A stretch of DNA of 64,000 nucleotides from Leptodactylus fallax (taxonomy: Eukaryota; Chordata; Amphibia; Anura; Leptodactylidae): NCBI GenBank assembly GCA_947044405.1, contig CAMRHE010000157.1, positions 310,001 through 374,000 of the forward strand. The letters run 5' to 3'. This document shows, piece by piece, positions 26,477 to 38,224 of the stretch. Below the pieces are notes generated by a model that ran no database searches, was not told where the DNA came from, and saw only the letters and a program-made list of their open reading frames with translations. Position 1 is the stretch's first letter. Each line of letters starts with the position of its first letter. The translations under genes were made by a program, and so were the position numbers.

Positions 26477-29348
26477 CTGCAACATATAATGATCAGCCAT
26501 CATACAATGAGCATTATGCTAGAAATGGAAAACAGCTATGGAAAATCAATCGCCCTGCACCAACCCTCCCTGTCCTATCATTACATTAAATGGGTATCAT
26601 TATGGTACCATAAGATTTTCTGTCATGATATACTGTATACTGATGGCCATTACAGCAGTCTCTTTGCTTACATTTTCCAAATATGTGACCTGTATAAGGT
26701 TTGCCTGTGTGGAACAGACCTAGAACCTCCATGATCCCAACTCATAACAGAAGTAATTCATGGTACAGAAGTATATTACTGTATATTGCAATTCTTTAAT
26801 AAATAAACCATACTTCACTTGTGAAATGAGTAAAAATGCTGTTCAATGCAACATGCTCTAGAAGCCCATAATAGCTGATATTTTATGCAGCCTTGGGTGG
26901 AAATGCTGTTAGGTTCATGTACTCAAAGAGCTGAGTATTAAAAAGTGTCAATATAAAATACGTAATTCAGCAACTATATCTGATCCTATACATAGCTGGT
27001 ACACTAGTTTTTCCCACGCAAGTTTTTGTTTTTTTCATAAGCATTCAGGCTTCTTTGAGAAGTAAAGTGAATGTAACAGAAAGCCCGGCCAACAAAGTGG
27101 TTAAAGTGTCTGTGTTGTGTGTTTTACAGCATTCATGGCCTGTATTTGAAGGATCTATATTTATCTTTCAAGGTTTTTTATAGTCTTTATCTAATGTGAC
27201 TGAGAAGGTCACGTACATACAGTAGAACTGCGCTACAGGTGCAGCACTGCCCAAAGGGAAACTTTGCTATTGCACAAAAAGAAAGGTGCATAAATAGCAC
27301 TTACTTATTCTATCTACAAGCGGTAATATCCTGACAATAACATGCAAGGCTGCGGGGGATGTCTCATATCTTGAGACCATCTTGCAGCTGACATTGTGAA
27401 GATGACATGACTTTATGCAATACATAGTCAGAAAGGTATTAAGTGTATGATAAAGATATTTGAGCATAAGCCAAAGTATACACTGTATTCAATAACAGTA
27501 TTTTAGCCCTGTTTACATGCTGTATATAGCGCAGTAATGGGCAAAATCTGGGTCAAATCAGAGCAGAAAATGTGAATTCTGGTGGAGTCCAGAGGCGGTG
27601 GACATACTATGGATTCTACACTTCAAATCTGGAGCATATTGAGGTACAATTTTATAACTTCATTCACATGCAGTAGGAAAAAATCTGCAAAGAAAGAACC
27701 AAAACACTTGAAAATTATGATGATGATCATATTGTATCAATGCTGCAGAATTTCACCATAGATTTCACCACTTCAATATATGGGGTGACAACTATACTTA
27801 ATCTACAGCAAAATCCACATGTTACATGCTGATTTTGCAGTGGATTTGTTGTAGGTTTACAGAGATTTGCAAAGTGAATGTTGGACAAAAGCTAAATTTA
27901 TCACATTGTAGCTCATGGTACAAAGATGTGGCACAGGTACTAGGCACTTTAAACAATTTTACTCACATATCATGCTACAATAAAATAAAAATCTAATTCT
28001 AATATTTTTAGCAAGAAAGGGAGTGCGGGTACAAAAAAGCCGTTTGGCATATACAAGAACTAGAATATAGATGATATAAGTGAGCGTCCAAACCTATCGG
28101 AGCACTGCAGTATAAATCTGTATGAATATTGTTGATATCCGAACGTATGTGTAAAACCTGTGGTCCATGCAAGATGGATAAGAATCTGTTAATTGCTGCA
28201 CTGAGAGCAACATGTGGTAATAATGTAGAAAATAACAGCAGGAAATGCTGAAAATATCAGTAAAATCTTCTAACTATACTTCTGGTCCACAGAGGGCAGC
28301 ACATGCAGAAGTAACACGTAGATGTGCGAGCTCACAATCGGATACAATTTACTGCAATGAATGATCAGTCATGTGCCAGTAAGTAACCACTTCAGCGTAA
28401 GAACAATTCCAGGCCGATGAATAATCTAGAACTTCCCTGGTCTCAGCATCAAAAGTAACAAATGTCACACAATATGATGCATCTGCTGCCAAGACTCTGG
28501 CGATCCACCAATGAGTCAGCCGCAGATGAACATAAGTGAGCGGGAGGGGTCTGTAACATATTCATTGTGTCCTTACTTTATTAAATAATTAAGGAAAATA
28601 TATTTTCTACCTTCTCTACTGCTTCTTTTTACATGGAAGATAACCCTGTCCCCAGTATTTAACAAGTTCCTAGCAATCCATGAATGCCATAGCCTAGTCA
28701 CAAGAAGCTCAAGTGTATTTATCTCTAACAAACTAAGTATTTAACCATTTTCTTAAGGTGCCCATGATCACTAGTGTCTTACATCATGGTGGTGACTCCT
28801 GTATTGCAGGCATCTCATTACTGCACAGTGTAGACAGAGCCCAGCACTGTTAATGGGGTTGTCTTACCATAACAACTACTACCTATCCACAGGGTAGGAG
28901 ACAAGTGTATATTTCCTGGAGGATCCACCACTGGGTCCCCAACTGTTCAAAAAAAAAAAAAAAGATGCTGTGTCCCTGTCTGAAAGGAGTGTTGATCGCG
29001 CAAATACGCTCCATTCAAAGTGTATAGGACTGATGAAGATAACCAAGCATAGATGTGAACAGAGCGCCGCACTGAATTGAAAATAGGGACATGGGGTGCG
29101 CATTCATGTGCTCAGTGGTGGATCCAGTGGTGAGATCTTCAGAGATCAGACACTTATCGCCTATCCTATATAAAAGTGATGAAATAATGTCCAGTCTGGA
29201 GCAGCATGTTATAGAGCAGCAGGCGCTGATTAGATTGATGTATAATTTTGTGGGAAAATTGTGGTCAGATGTTTCTGATCTACAACATGCCTATAGATTG
29301 GAGTGCATTTCCATGTTGCAGATTCCCTTTAACTACCAGGGAATTTAA

Positions 29349-29690
29349 AGAGGACCCTTTATCTGCCCCACCAACTTCAGCTCTTTTCATCCTTCAATAG
29401 GCACTGCTCCATCGATTCTTGCACAGATGGATTTTTTTTTTCTCTAGCCCCTACTGTTTCTGAGCAATCAGTGCTGTTAGTTTTGGTGTTTGATAAGCTA
29501 TTAAGACTCTGTACTGTCAGGATCGCCGTGTCAGACAGGAGCACCCAAGGGGAGTGATTCTGAGCTCTGACAATGTATATCTCTGATTGCAGCTCCCTTG
29601 TCTGCTTCTGCCTGATACCACCCACTTGACATTAGGGAGTTTAGTTAGCATATCACGCACCAAAACTAACTGCACTGACTGCACAGGTAC
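29349..29690. repeat. Partial foldback MITE copy
   Basis: This segment shares ordered blocks with the element at 9899-10853, such as AATAGGCACTGCTCCA, TAGTTTTGGTGT, TCTGAGCTCTGAC and CGCACCAAAACTAACTGC. It begins after TTAA (29345-29348). The far end is truncated or diverged. Confidence 0.6.
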
Positions 29691-30828
29691 TGTGGACTTT
29701 TCTCTCCGCTGATTTTAAGCGGAATGTGGGATGGAGTCTCGTACAGAGACTCGAACGCTAGTGTGAACCTAGCATTAATGGCACTAAAACCAGTGAAGGG
29801 GCCACAGTGCTGATTTCTCACAGCAGCCTCTTCATTGTAAGTATCAATGGGGATCCTAGAGTTTAGACCCCCACTGATCCTAGCGATATACCATCACTTT
29901 GCAAGATGGGAACTCACATGTGCAACAATCTCAAAAACAGTAACTGAGACATTCTCAGAACTGGAGGGAGACAAAGTGGTCAGACTTGAACAGATCAGAT
30001 ATTTATGGCACATTAAACCTGCTGGGGTCAGAGAGGTTGGACCACACAAATAAGATATTTATGCTATAACAAATCTGTATGTTATAACTACGATAGGAAA
30101 GCCCCTTTAAACTTCCACTAGAAGATTTTAATAAAACAATGCACTGAGTGGAAACTTCCATCAGTTCCAGAAAAGAATATAGAGACGCCACATCACTTCT
30201 ATGAATAATAAAGTAATGCATTCAACTCTTCAGTAACTTGATGACTTATTTTATTCTTCTCTCTTATTCAGAGACAATTCACCCAAGGGTGTTTTCCTGC
30301 CAAGCACTTCTGAAAAAGACTGCAGAAAAACACACATTTCCAGCAGATGTTGCTGTGGAAACCCAGCCAGTTGTGTAGACTGGGCCGCTGCCAAAAGCGG
30401 ATTCTTGGTCTGAAGGGGGTTGATCGCACAGAGCTGCATGCCATCTCAGGAATGGTGGCCCGCCAAATCATTGAAATGGAAAAGTTATCTAATATTGGAG
30501 CATTTCTCACAGGAAAGGATTGTCAAAATACCACACAGACTATTATTATGCTGGAAATTGTATCATACCAACTTCTGCCCATCCACAGCAAGCCTGGTAC
30601 TGTTTATAACATATGGATATACACTCAAGGGCAGGAAAGGAGCACAAGAGAACACGGGAAATACATAATCTTAATAGTATAGGAGTTGTCATGACAAACT
30701 TGTTTTTTTAAAATGCAAACAGCTCAGAATGGGTTAAAGTAAATAGGTCAATGGGGTCTGTCAGGCCGCTGGTATCCATAGTGTTGTGGTTTTCTAGCAG
30801 CAAACATGTGAACAGAGACTAAAACTTT

Positions 30829-31134
30829 AGGCTAAGGCCACATGCAAAAACATTTTCCACAGTGAAATTACCATTGCAAAAACCACCTGAGGCCCGGGCG
30901 ATTTCATCCACACATTGCAGAGAAATACATGCAACAAAAATGCTGCAATTTGCCAATTATACCTGCGGAAATGCCGGCGTTTTCCCTATAGGTATAAATG
31001 AAGCAGAAAGCCTACAGAGGAAAACTATGCGGACTTTCTGTGAAAAGCAATGCGGGAAAAACCGCAATGCATTACCACCGCAGTTTTTCCCGCAGCGCTT
31101 TTTCGCTGAGGCCTACTACATGGGACCTTAGCCT
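30829..31134. repeat. Foldback MITE, same family as 3579-4286
   Basis: The ends GGCTAAGGCCACATG and CATGGGACCTTAGCC are inverted. The centre contains TATAGGTATAAATGAAGCAG and GACTTTCTGTGAAAAG, as in the cluster at 3579-4286. The two CCGCAGTTTTTCCCGCAGCG-like phrases mark the right arm. Confidence 0.65.
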
Positions 31135-32645
31135 GAAATTACATGGTTTCTGCGACTGACTTGCAAAGGTTGAAATCCACATGTAAAACCCACAGCAATA
31201 ATTGACATGTTGCGGGTTTGAAACCTGCAGCACAAGTCACTTTGAACTGCTGGTTTATTTTTTCCACAGAATTCACTATGCTGCAAATGTAAATCTCCAC
31301 TAGAGAATTTCTACCTAACATTTTAACCTTTGCAGTTTGAGCACTTCAATGTAAGAATGCATCTTCACAGGCTTACAGGTCAAGCATATCTAGACAAATC
31401 TCACAATACGGATGTCATGCGCTGGGTAGAGCAGGATCAGAATTATTGTGAACTTCTGATCTGTTCTTCCTGATTCCAAAAACCCAGATCTGAACCATGA
31501 TCACAGGCCAAAAGGAAAGCAGTAGTATGGAAAGAAAAGTGCGGGGAAAAAAGCAAATCAATGGGAATGAACTGAACTTTATTTTGTCCAGAATGATATG
31601 ACATTTGTAGATATAGAGCTGTCTTACAGAAGATAAGAAAGACCAGCCTAGGAATGCAACTTGTGGGCACAACAGGTCAAACCTGTTCTACACAAAACAC
31701 TTCAGTGACACAGCCGGCTACGGACGGCACTATACAAGACCTGCAATATTGTGATTTCTGAACACATCCGGTGTACGCGGAAGGAGAAATCCTATTACTA
31801 TCTGCCACTGATATAATGTTCTAGGATATCATTGCATTTTACAAGTCCTACGGTTACTTGACAGGGTAGACCAAGTTAACCAGTAACCGTCATTCCTAAG
31901 AGCTCCAGGCAACAGAACAGCTTCTACAACAACAGTCCCTGACTTGTCTGGAGCCAGAGCCACAGCGAGGGCTAAAGATCTAAACCTGCATCTGATAGGC
32001 CATCCCTTCAATCAACCCTGGACACACAGAAGGCCTCATACTGGGTCTTTATATTTCACACATTTAATTTCTCTACCTATATAGTGGATATAGGAATCAA
32101 CAGGCAAAGGATTGCACAAATCTATTTACCTCTTTATTTGTACCTCGTCCAAAACAACGGACCGTCATAATGTCCGCGTGAATAGCCCCCACTTGAACTG
32201 AATTTAATGCCGCTGTGTGACTTCCGTTAAAAAAATGGAATGCCATTATTCACCGTCGTGTCAATATAGATTTAGCCTTACTGTCACTCAATAGAGCTAA
32301 TCCTTCCGATCGACTCCTGAAATAAGTGACATGCCTAAAAGCCACATGGAATCCTATGCATGTCACAGCGCTGCATATCAACTGAATATGCACAGAAATA
32401 CATGTGGACAAGTGTCCTGTGAACAAACACTATGACTGATTCACATTTTCTGTTGCACATTTTGCTGCGATTTTTGAGCCTAGAGATTTCAGGAGAAAGG
32501 AGAAATATAAAGGAAGCACTTACTGTATACATCTCCCTTCTGCTAAATCTACTTCCGGCCTTGGTTAAAAAAAAATGTAGCAAAATCTGCATCGTACTTA
32601 TTCCTGTGTATTCCACACGCTGGATAAGCTGACAAGGCTTTGCCC

Positions 32646-33105
32646 CAGGGCTGTGGAGTCGGAGTCGGAGTCGGAGTCGTGGAGTCGGTGCCAATTTTGG
32701 TGGAGTTGGAGTCGGTATAAAATGGACCGACTCCGACTCCCAAAATACATAATAAATTGGTACAGTTAGTAGTACAATGCAGTATGTGCTGAATATATTT
32801 TCATTAGAATTTGGGAAAATGATGAAATGTTGAAAATGATGAAATGTCCTGTAAAGGTCTGTTCTATTCCTCATATAATGATGGGACTGAGTTCTGAGTG
32901 AACCTATAAGGTTTAGCACCATTATCTGGAGTAAGCAAAAGATACAAGTGTTGTGATTGTGAGGACTGAAAAGCTTGACTTTATCTGTAATTGTGCTGAA
33001 GACCCACCCAGAGCCCAAGGACACAGAGTGACTGCTTTCAGGGCTGTGGAGTCGGAGTCGGAGTCAGTGCCTATTTTGGTGGAGTCGGAGTCGGAGTCAG
33101 GGGAA
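32646..33105 (+). mobile_element. hAT-like ends with GAGTCG repeats
   Basis: CAGGGCTGTGGAGTCGGAGT occurs twice in the same orientation, at 32646 and 33039. Each is followed by GGAGTCGG units and TTTTGGTGGAGT. A complementary block, GACCGACTCCGACTCC, sits at 32724. A CAGGGCTGTGG start is typical of hAT terminal repeats. The second copy runs straight into the homopolymer zone at 33106. Target duplications could not be defined, so boundaries are approximate. Confidence 0.55.
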
Positions 33106-33195
33106 ATGGGCGGGGGGGCGGCGCCCCCACCCCCCACCCCCCCCCCCCCCCCCCCAAAACCAAGGAAGGGCCGCCCCCCAACCAAAAAAGACCCC

Positions 33196-33234
<39 letters not shown>

Positions 33235-33265
33235 AAAAAAAAACACAAAAAAAAAAAAACAGCAC

Positions 33266-33311
<46 letters not shown>

Positions 33312-33336
33312 AAAAAAAAAAAAAAAAAAAAAACAA

Positions 33337-33373
<37 letters not shown>

Positions 33374-33390
33374 GGGTTGTCCCCCCCCCC
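33106..33390. other. Homopolymer-rich, probably corrupted sequence
   Basis: The stretch passes from G/C runs to C runs to about 180 bases of nearly pure A broken by single C or G bases, then G and C runs. It abuts the outer edge of the left LTR. The missing first ~40 bp of that LTR falls exactly here. I infer low-quality assembly consensus and not biology. Confidence 0.75.
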
Positions 33391-34296
33391 AGAAATGAAC
33401 GCACACGCGTAGTTCAAGAAAAAATATATATTTACTATAAGTTAATAAAGGCTAGTTAAAGGTAAAATGACAGGGCTAAAGACAGCAAAATATACAATAT
33501 AGCATGAACAATTTCAAGGCAAATTCTGCAATGGTTTCTACTTTTACTCTGTCCACTTCTGCAGTATGGACACTGAATGAACAATATACTCAAAACTATC
33601 CCTAACTGACCCTGACTTCACATTTGGGTGCACCCCCTTTTCCCCAGTGGTCCAGGTGGACCGCTTACAGTCCGTAGAAGGCGCGGTGGGGCCCAAAGTC
33701 GTTCCTTTCTTTTATAGTGAAGCGCCCTCCCACTGTATCAGGTCTTGGGAGAAATGAAGTCCTCTTTAACAGCAGGGAACCAACTGATGCAATGAATCCA
33801 CGCAGATTCCACTAGCACACGACAGTCCGCCGAATCCATACACTGAGCTGGGTTGAAGCCGGGATTTAGCAGCTGCCGTCCAGTACATCAACAGCACTGC
33901 GGTCTCTATCTGTGGTATCCATATACACAGTCACAATGTAGCCACTGATCAGCCACTGAGCACAGTTCCTTTCACGTGGACTCACTAGTCCTGTGTCTCT
34001 TTACACTCTGTTTGTCTCTGGACCAAGATACAGCTTAGCTGTACAGAAAATCTCCACACCAGTTCAATACAACACTTGCCAAAATGGCTGCTGCTCTCTG
34101 TCTCGTCACTTCCTGCTTCTCTGCTCACACTCTGTCTGCAGAACAGGCAGCTGACATAAAAGGGGGGGTCTCACCCAGCATCATGTCACAATTACAATGG
34201 CTGCTGTCTTAAAGGAACAGAATCACAGAAATACATTCAACATTAACAGTTTATACAGACAAATGAAGCTTAAGACAACATTGGCTGTCTCTTACA
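33391..34296 (-). repeat. Left LTR (3' LTR of the element)
   Basis: Collinear with the right LTR from AGAAATGAACGCACACGCG onward. On the minus strand it begins TGTAAGAGACAGCC directly after the polypurine tract. It lacks about 40 bp at its outer end, where corrupted sequence begins. Compared with the right LTR it lacks many single bases, clustered at about 33670-33900. Confidence 0.9.
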
Positions 34297-34297
34297 T

Positions 34298-34312
34298 ATT
34301 CCCCCCACTTTA
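34298..34312 (-). promoter_or_regulatory. Polypurine tract
   Basis: On the minus strand this reads TAAAGTGGGGGGAAT, immediately upstream of the TG that opens the 3' LTR. This is the expected plus-strand primer site for LTR elements. Confidence 0.75.
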
Positions 34313-34539
34313 AGATTGGCAGTCCCGCCATGACTGTATATCCAGAGGGTTGTACTTTATGCACAGGGTGGTAGTATACCGATGTATGGCAGGCCAAACA
34401 AACTCATCCGCGCATACCGACAGGGGGATACCAGCATTGGCCAGTGGCCGCTGAGGCCGGTGGATATTATGGGGGCTGCAGCATGGGCTGAGAAGGCCAG
34501 CGGTTCCGCACCAGAGGGGGCACAGGCCGGAGATACAGT

Positions 34540-36941
34540 AGTCACAGGTGGAACATCCCCAGGAGCAGGGATCGGCCAACAATCATCCTCCTCATCTGAG
34601 GCCCATTCGCACCTCCATTCTCTGACTGTGGGAGCTCATTCACATTGGCAGGCCCATCGTGATTTGTCCCTTCAGAATGACACAGGCGCAACATATTTCG
34701 GTGAAGTACTCGAACACAATCAGTTCCTTCTTTCTGGACCTGGTACACTGGCCCATTCGCATACTTGCGGCCAACAACACGATACGGCAAAGCCTCCCAT
34801 CTGCTTTCCAATTTCCCTTGGGGTTTCTTGACACGAACAGCACCAGGTCGCCTGGTTGCAATGGTGCTTCTTGCACTGGGGTCTTATCAGGTGGGGATGT
34901 TCTTGCAGGCGCTGCCGCACCAATCGATGGATCGTCTCAAGTCTCTGCCGTGCGCCCGCACCCAAGAGGTTGGATCCCTCGGAGGGAACCCATCCACATC
35001 ATTCAACTGTAATTCTCCTATACTTCGCCCAGACCGCCCAAGAGAAGTGTATAAGGAGAGTACCCCGTTGTAGATGGACCTGATTGTTATAGGCCACACC
35101 ATTTCAGACAAGAACTGAGGCCACTGTAACTCTTGTCTTCCTCCAGAGTCCGCAGCATCTGTAGCAGAGTTCTGTTGAATCTTTCACAGGCCCCATTTCC
35201 CTGAGGGTGGTATGGAGTCGTGTGCGACTTCTTTATCCCGAGATACGTTGAACTTCTTTCATTACGGTCCCCAAAGAGGCGCCCGGCGGAGTGGATGCGT
35301 TGGGGGCACCCATATACCGAATGAAATCTTGGCACAGGCACGAGCGCGACTCAGCTGTCTGGTCCTGGTGGCGGTTACCACCGCAAATTTGCTGAAGTGA
35401 TCCACCATTACGAGGCAATACTGGTGTCCGCTATTGGATGGGCCCACCATTAGATAGTCTATCATGACGATTTCTAAAGGTTCCTGGGTCACGATGGTTT
35501 GCAGGGGAGCTCTCTGTTCTATTGCCTTATGGATCTCACAAGTTCGACAGCTGCGGCATACTCTTCGACCATTTGACGGACCAGGGCAGTAAATCAGTCG
35601 CTGTAACCAACGAAAGGTCTTCTCATGACCAAAATGTCCATTCTTATTATGAGCCTCAACTGCCAAGGAGCGGCCAGTTCACTAGGCACCACAATTTGGT
35701 ATCGAATGTCGATCTCAGAAGGTAAATAGACCTTTCGGCATAGCACTCCATTTCATCTCCAACTTTTCCCACTGACTCAAAACAGATAATATCTCACGTG
35801 TCAGTCGTTCTCTTCCTCTCTACAGGGCTTCTGGCCTTTCTCAACACACTTGATCAGCGAGCCCCTCTGGGTCTGTTGTATCTGTGCCCATTCCTGTCGT
35901 GAGGGACCAAAGAAAGGGCACGTCCCCCCATCTCAAACGATTAGTGGGGGTCAAGGCCTGTGAAAATGCTGAAATCGGGCACCCCACTGCTCCAACCGAT
36001 CCACGTCTTCTGTGGGGGCTGGGCAGTTACCCAGAAGTCCGCAGCATTCTGGTTCTCTGTCTTGGACCGTACTTAATGGGTAATGAACGGACAGGGCATC
36101 CACTCGCTCAACGGAGCTTGGCATTTTCTAGGTGAGCTAGTGGGTTGTTGTCAGTCAGTACTAAAACTAGCACCGGCAAATATTCAGAGAATTTTCGGTC
36201 ATGGCCATACAGTGCCAACAGCTCCAATTTAAATGAACTATAATTCTGGGGTTCTTCAGAATCTCCAGACGGCTGCGACGCTATGACCCTCTCCGGCATC
36301 CGAAGCTGGGAAGCACGCCAAGACCAACAGGCTGCATTGATATAGCGGAACGGCAGTGGAATCAGCATATGAAGTTGGGGCTGTTGTCAGTGCATCCTCA
36401 ATGCCTGGAAGGCTTGTTCCTGTTCAGGTCCCCACCGGACGGCGGACACGGATGGCCTCGTAGGAGAGCATTAAGTGGGCTGCTACCGGCGAAATCCTTA
36501 ATAAACGGATAGAACGGCACCCAAGGACGCCTCACTTCGAGGGAGTCGGATCGGCCAATCTGAACAGCGCTATCTTGTCTCTTGATGGTCCACCCCTTCT
36601 CCTGATACGCGGGACCCAAGTAACAATCAGTTGGAACAACGACATACTGGGTTTCAATTGAGCCCATGTTCCCACAATCTTGAAATACGCCCCACTGGTG
36701 GAGATGGTCTTCAAAGGTCGAGAATACACTATAATGTCATCCAAGTAGTGAGAGTGAACTCAAAGTTGAGTCACCGGACATCTCCATCAACGCTGAACGT
36801 TCGGGGCATTGTCAACCCGAAGGGCCCGGTTAAATCGTATAGTCCCATGGGCAAGATGAAGCCGTCTTCTCCTGCTTTTGTGGCCATGGCACCGCCAAAC
36901 CCCGCCAGTCTAGTGAGGGGAGGGCCCCGCGCGAGGGACTC
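34540..36941 (-). pseudogene. pol 3' part: RT end, RNase H, integrase (frameshifted)
   Basis: Several minus-strand reading frames carry consecutive parts of one polyprotein. They are the RT active-site YLDD near 36735-36750, an RNase H segment with TDNNPLAHLENAKL near 36110-36160, an integrase HHCC zinc region with HNKNGHFGH and CRTC near 35540-35660, its catalytic core (IDYLMVG near 35455, a PQGNGACERFNRTL Glu region near 35170-35210), and a C-terminal segment with PYRVVGRKYANGPVYQV and LHRNML near 34680-34790. At least four frame changes separate them. Indels from assembly error are a serious alternative to true decay. Confidence 0.8.
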
Positions 36942-38174
36942 CTAATCGTGGCAAGGGGAGGAATCCGACGGGCAGGTAACGATAGTCCGCAAAGGTGGAC
37001 CCATCTTTTTTCTTACAACACCACAGGGCCGCCAGGGACTCTGGCTTTCTTGGATGATCCCACCCTGTAGCATCTTAGCTAACAGTTCTTTCACTTCCTG
37101 ATACAACTGTGGAGGAATTTGTCGGTAGCGCTCTCTAATTGGAGGAGTGTCTCCTGTGGGAATCTCATGGTAGATCCCTGTGGTACATCCAAAATCTTCA
37201 GCATACCGTGCAAAGGTGGCTTGGTTCTCCCACAACAGCTCATCTACCTTCTGCACCCATTCCAGAGAACATGAACTTACATCCATCTTCATCTGTTCTC
37301 GAATTGCACAGCCATTCCATTCAGAGGTGGGTTCCTCATCTTCTCCCATGGACACAGTTACGGTCCACTCATCCCTTTCAGTCGGCTTCAGCTGCATTGG
37401 AGTTACTTTCCTTACTTCCTCCGGAGTCACATAGATGTTAGCCAGCAGCCTCCCTGGGGTCAGGTCCACACTCTGGTCCTGAGTGTTTACACATCGAAGT
37501 GGTACTCTTCCATTGCGAACTATTGCCAAGGAACGGGCCACTAGCGGATCAACACCTCCTTCGGCTGCCTGCAGTGGTTCTACCAACACAGCTATGCCCT
37601 CTAGTTTCCGACAGGTGCCTACGGGCATGGACACTATTGTCTCCCGACTGGGTGGCAGTGTGACTTTTGTATGCAAAGGAACTGAAATTCGAGCCAGAGG
37701 ACGCTGTGCATCTGAACTTTTCTGTAAGCCACATGTCCGGATCAGCCGCTGGAAAGCTGTTTGAGTAGGCCGATGGGTGGTGGTTTCTTTCCAATAACCG
37801 TGACCTTTCTTTTCAAAGAGGATCTGATCTAATTCTTTTAACACATTCATCCCCAAAATGACAGGGACCTTTACTTCATGTGACTCCTGTACCACCACAA
37901 TGCCTTTCCTACCTAGATCTTGGCCACATACCCGGACATTCATCCAGGCCACTCCCACGACCGGAACTGGTAACTGGTTAGCTGCGACCACTCGTATGAA
38001 TGTATGGGGATCATATTTCACATGTTGCCGGAAGTACCGTTCATAACAGTCTCTACTCAAGGTCGTTACTTGGGAACCCGTGTCAATCATCCCGGTAACC
38101 GGAATACCCTCCATTTCCACCTGTATGACAGGACTTGCAGCGATCAGGTCATCATCAGGGCATTCTCCCCACAT
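36942..38174 (-). CDS. pol 5' part: protease and start of RT
   Basis: This 410-codon minus-strand ORF begins with a retropepsin-like domain whose active site is MIDTGSQ (Asp31 from the first Met), followed by a GMNVL-type flap-end region. It then enters the Ty3/gypsy RT: EIPTGDTPPIRERYRQIPP, EVKELLAKMLQGGIIQ and SPWRPCGVVRKK. The frame breaks just after that point, near 36990, before the catalytic core. The same frame is open upstream of the Met back into the last gag codons, consistent with translation by -1 frameshifting. The product would act in the retroelement particle. Confidence 0.85.
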   Translation of the reverse strand: MWGECPDDDLIAASPVIQVEMEGIPVTGMIDTGSQVTTLSRDCYERYFRQHVKYDPHTFIRVVAANQLPVPVVGVAWMNVRVCGQDLGRKGIVVVQESHEVKVPVILGMNVLKELDQILFEKKGHGYWKETTTHRPTQTAFQRLIRTCGLQKSSDAQRPLARISVPLHTKVTLPPSRETIVSMPVGTCRKLEGIAVLVEPLQAAEGGVDPLVARSLAIVRNGRVPLRCVNTQDQSVDLTPGRLLANIYVTPEEVRKVTPMQLKPTERDEWTVTVSMGEDEEPTSEWNGCAIREQMKMDVSSCSLEWVQKVDELLWENQATFARYAEDFGCTTGIYHEIPTGDTPPIRERYRQIPPQLYQEVKELLAKMLQGGIIQESQSPWRPCGVVRKKMGPPLRTIVTCPSDSSPCHD

Positions 38175-38224
38175 AGTCTCCTTGTCAGTCTCCCCTACTA
38201 CACGCCCTTCAGCAGCAGGGGACT

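Noticed and set aside
32335..33024. 229-codon minus-strand ORF
   Set aside because: Its Thr-Pro repeats translate the GAGTCG repeat; no protein family signal and no splice context.
33071..33417. Poly-Phe and poly-Lys ORFs
   Set aside because: Translations of poly-A and poly-C in a probably corrupted stretch.
34382..34831. 149-codon plus-strand ORF
   Set aside because: Antisense shadow of the retroelement integrase end.
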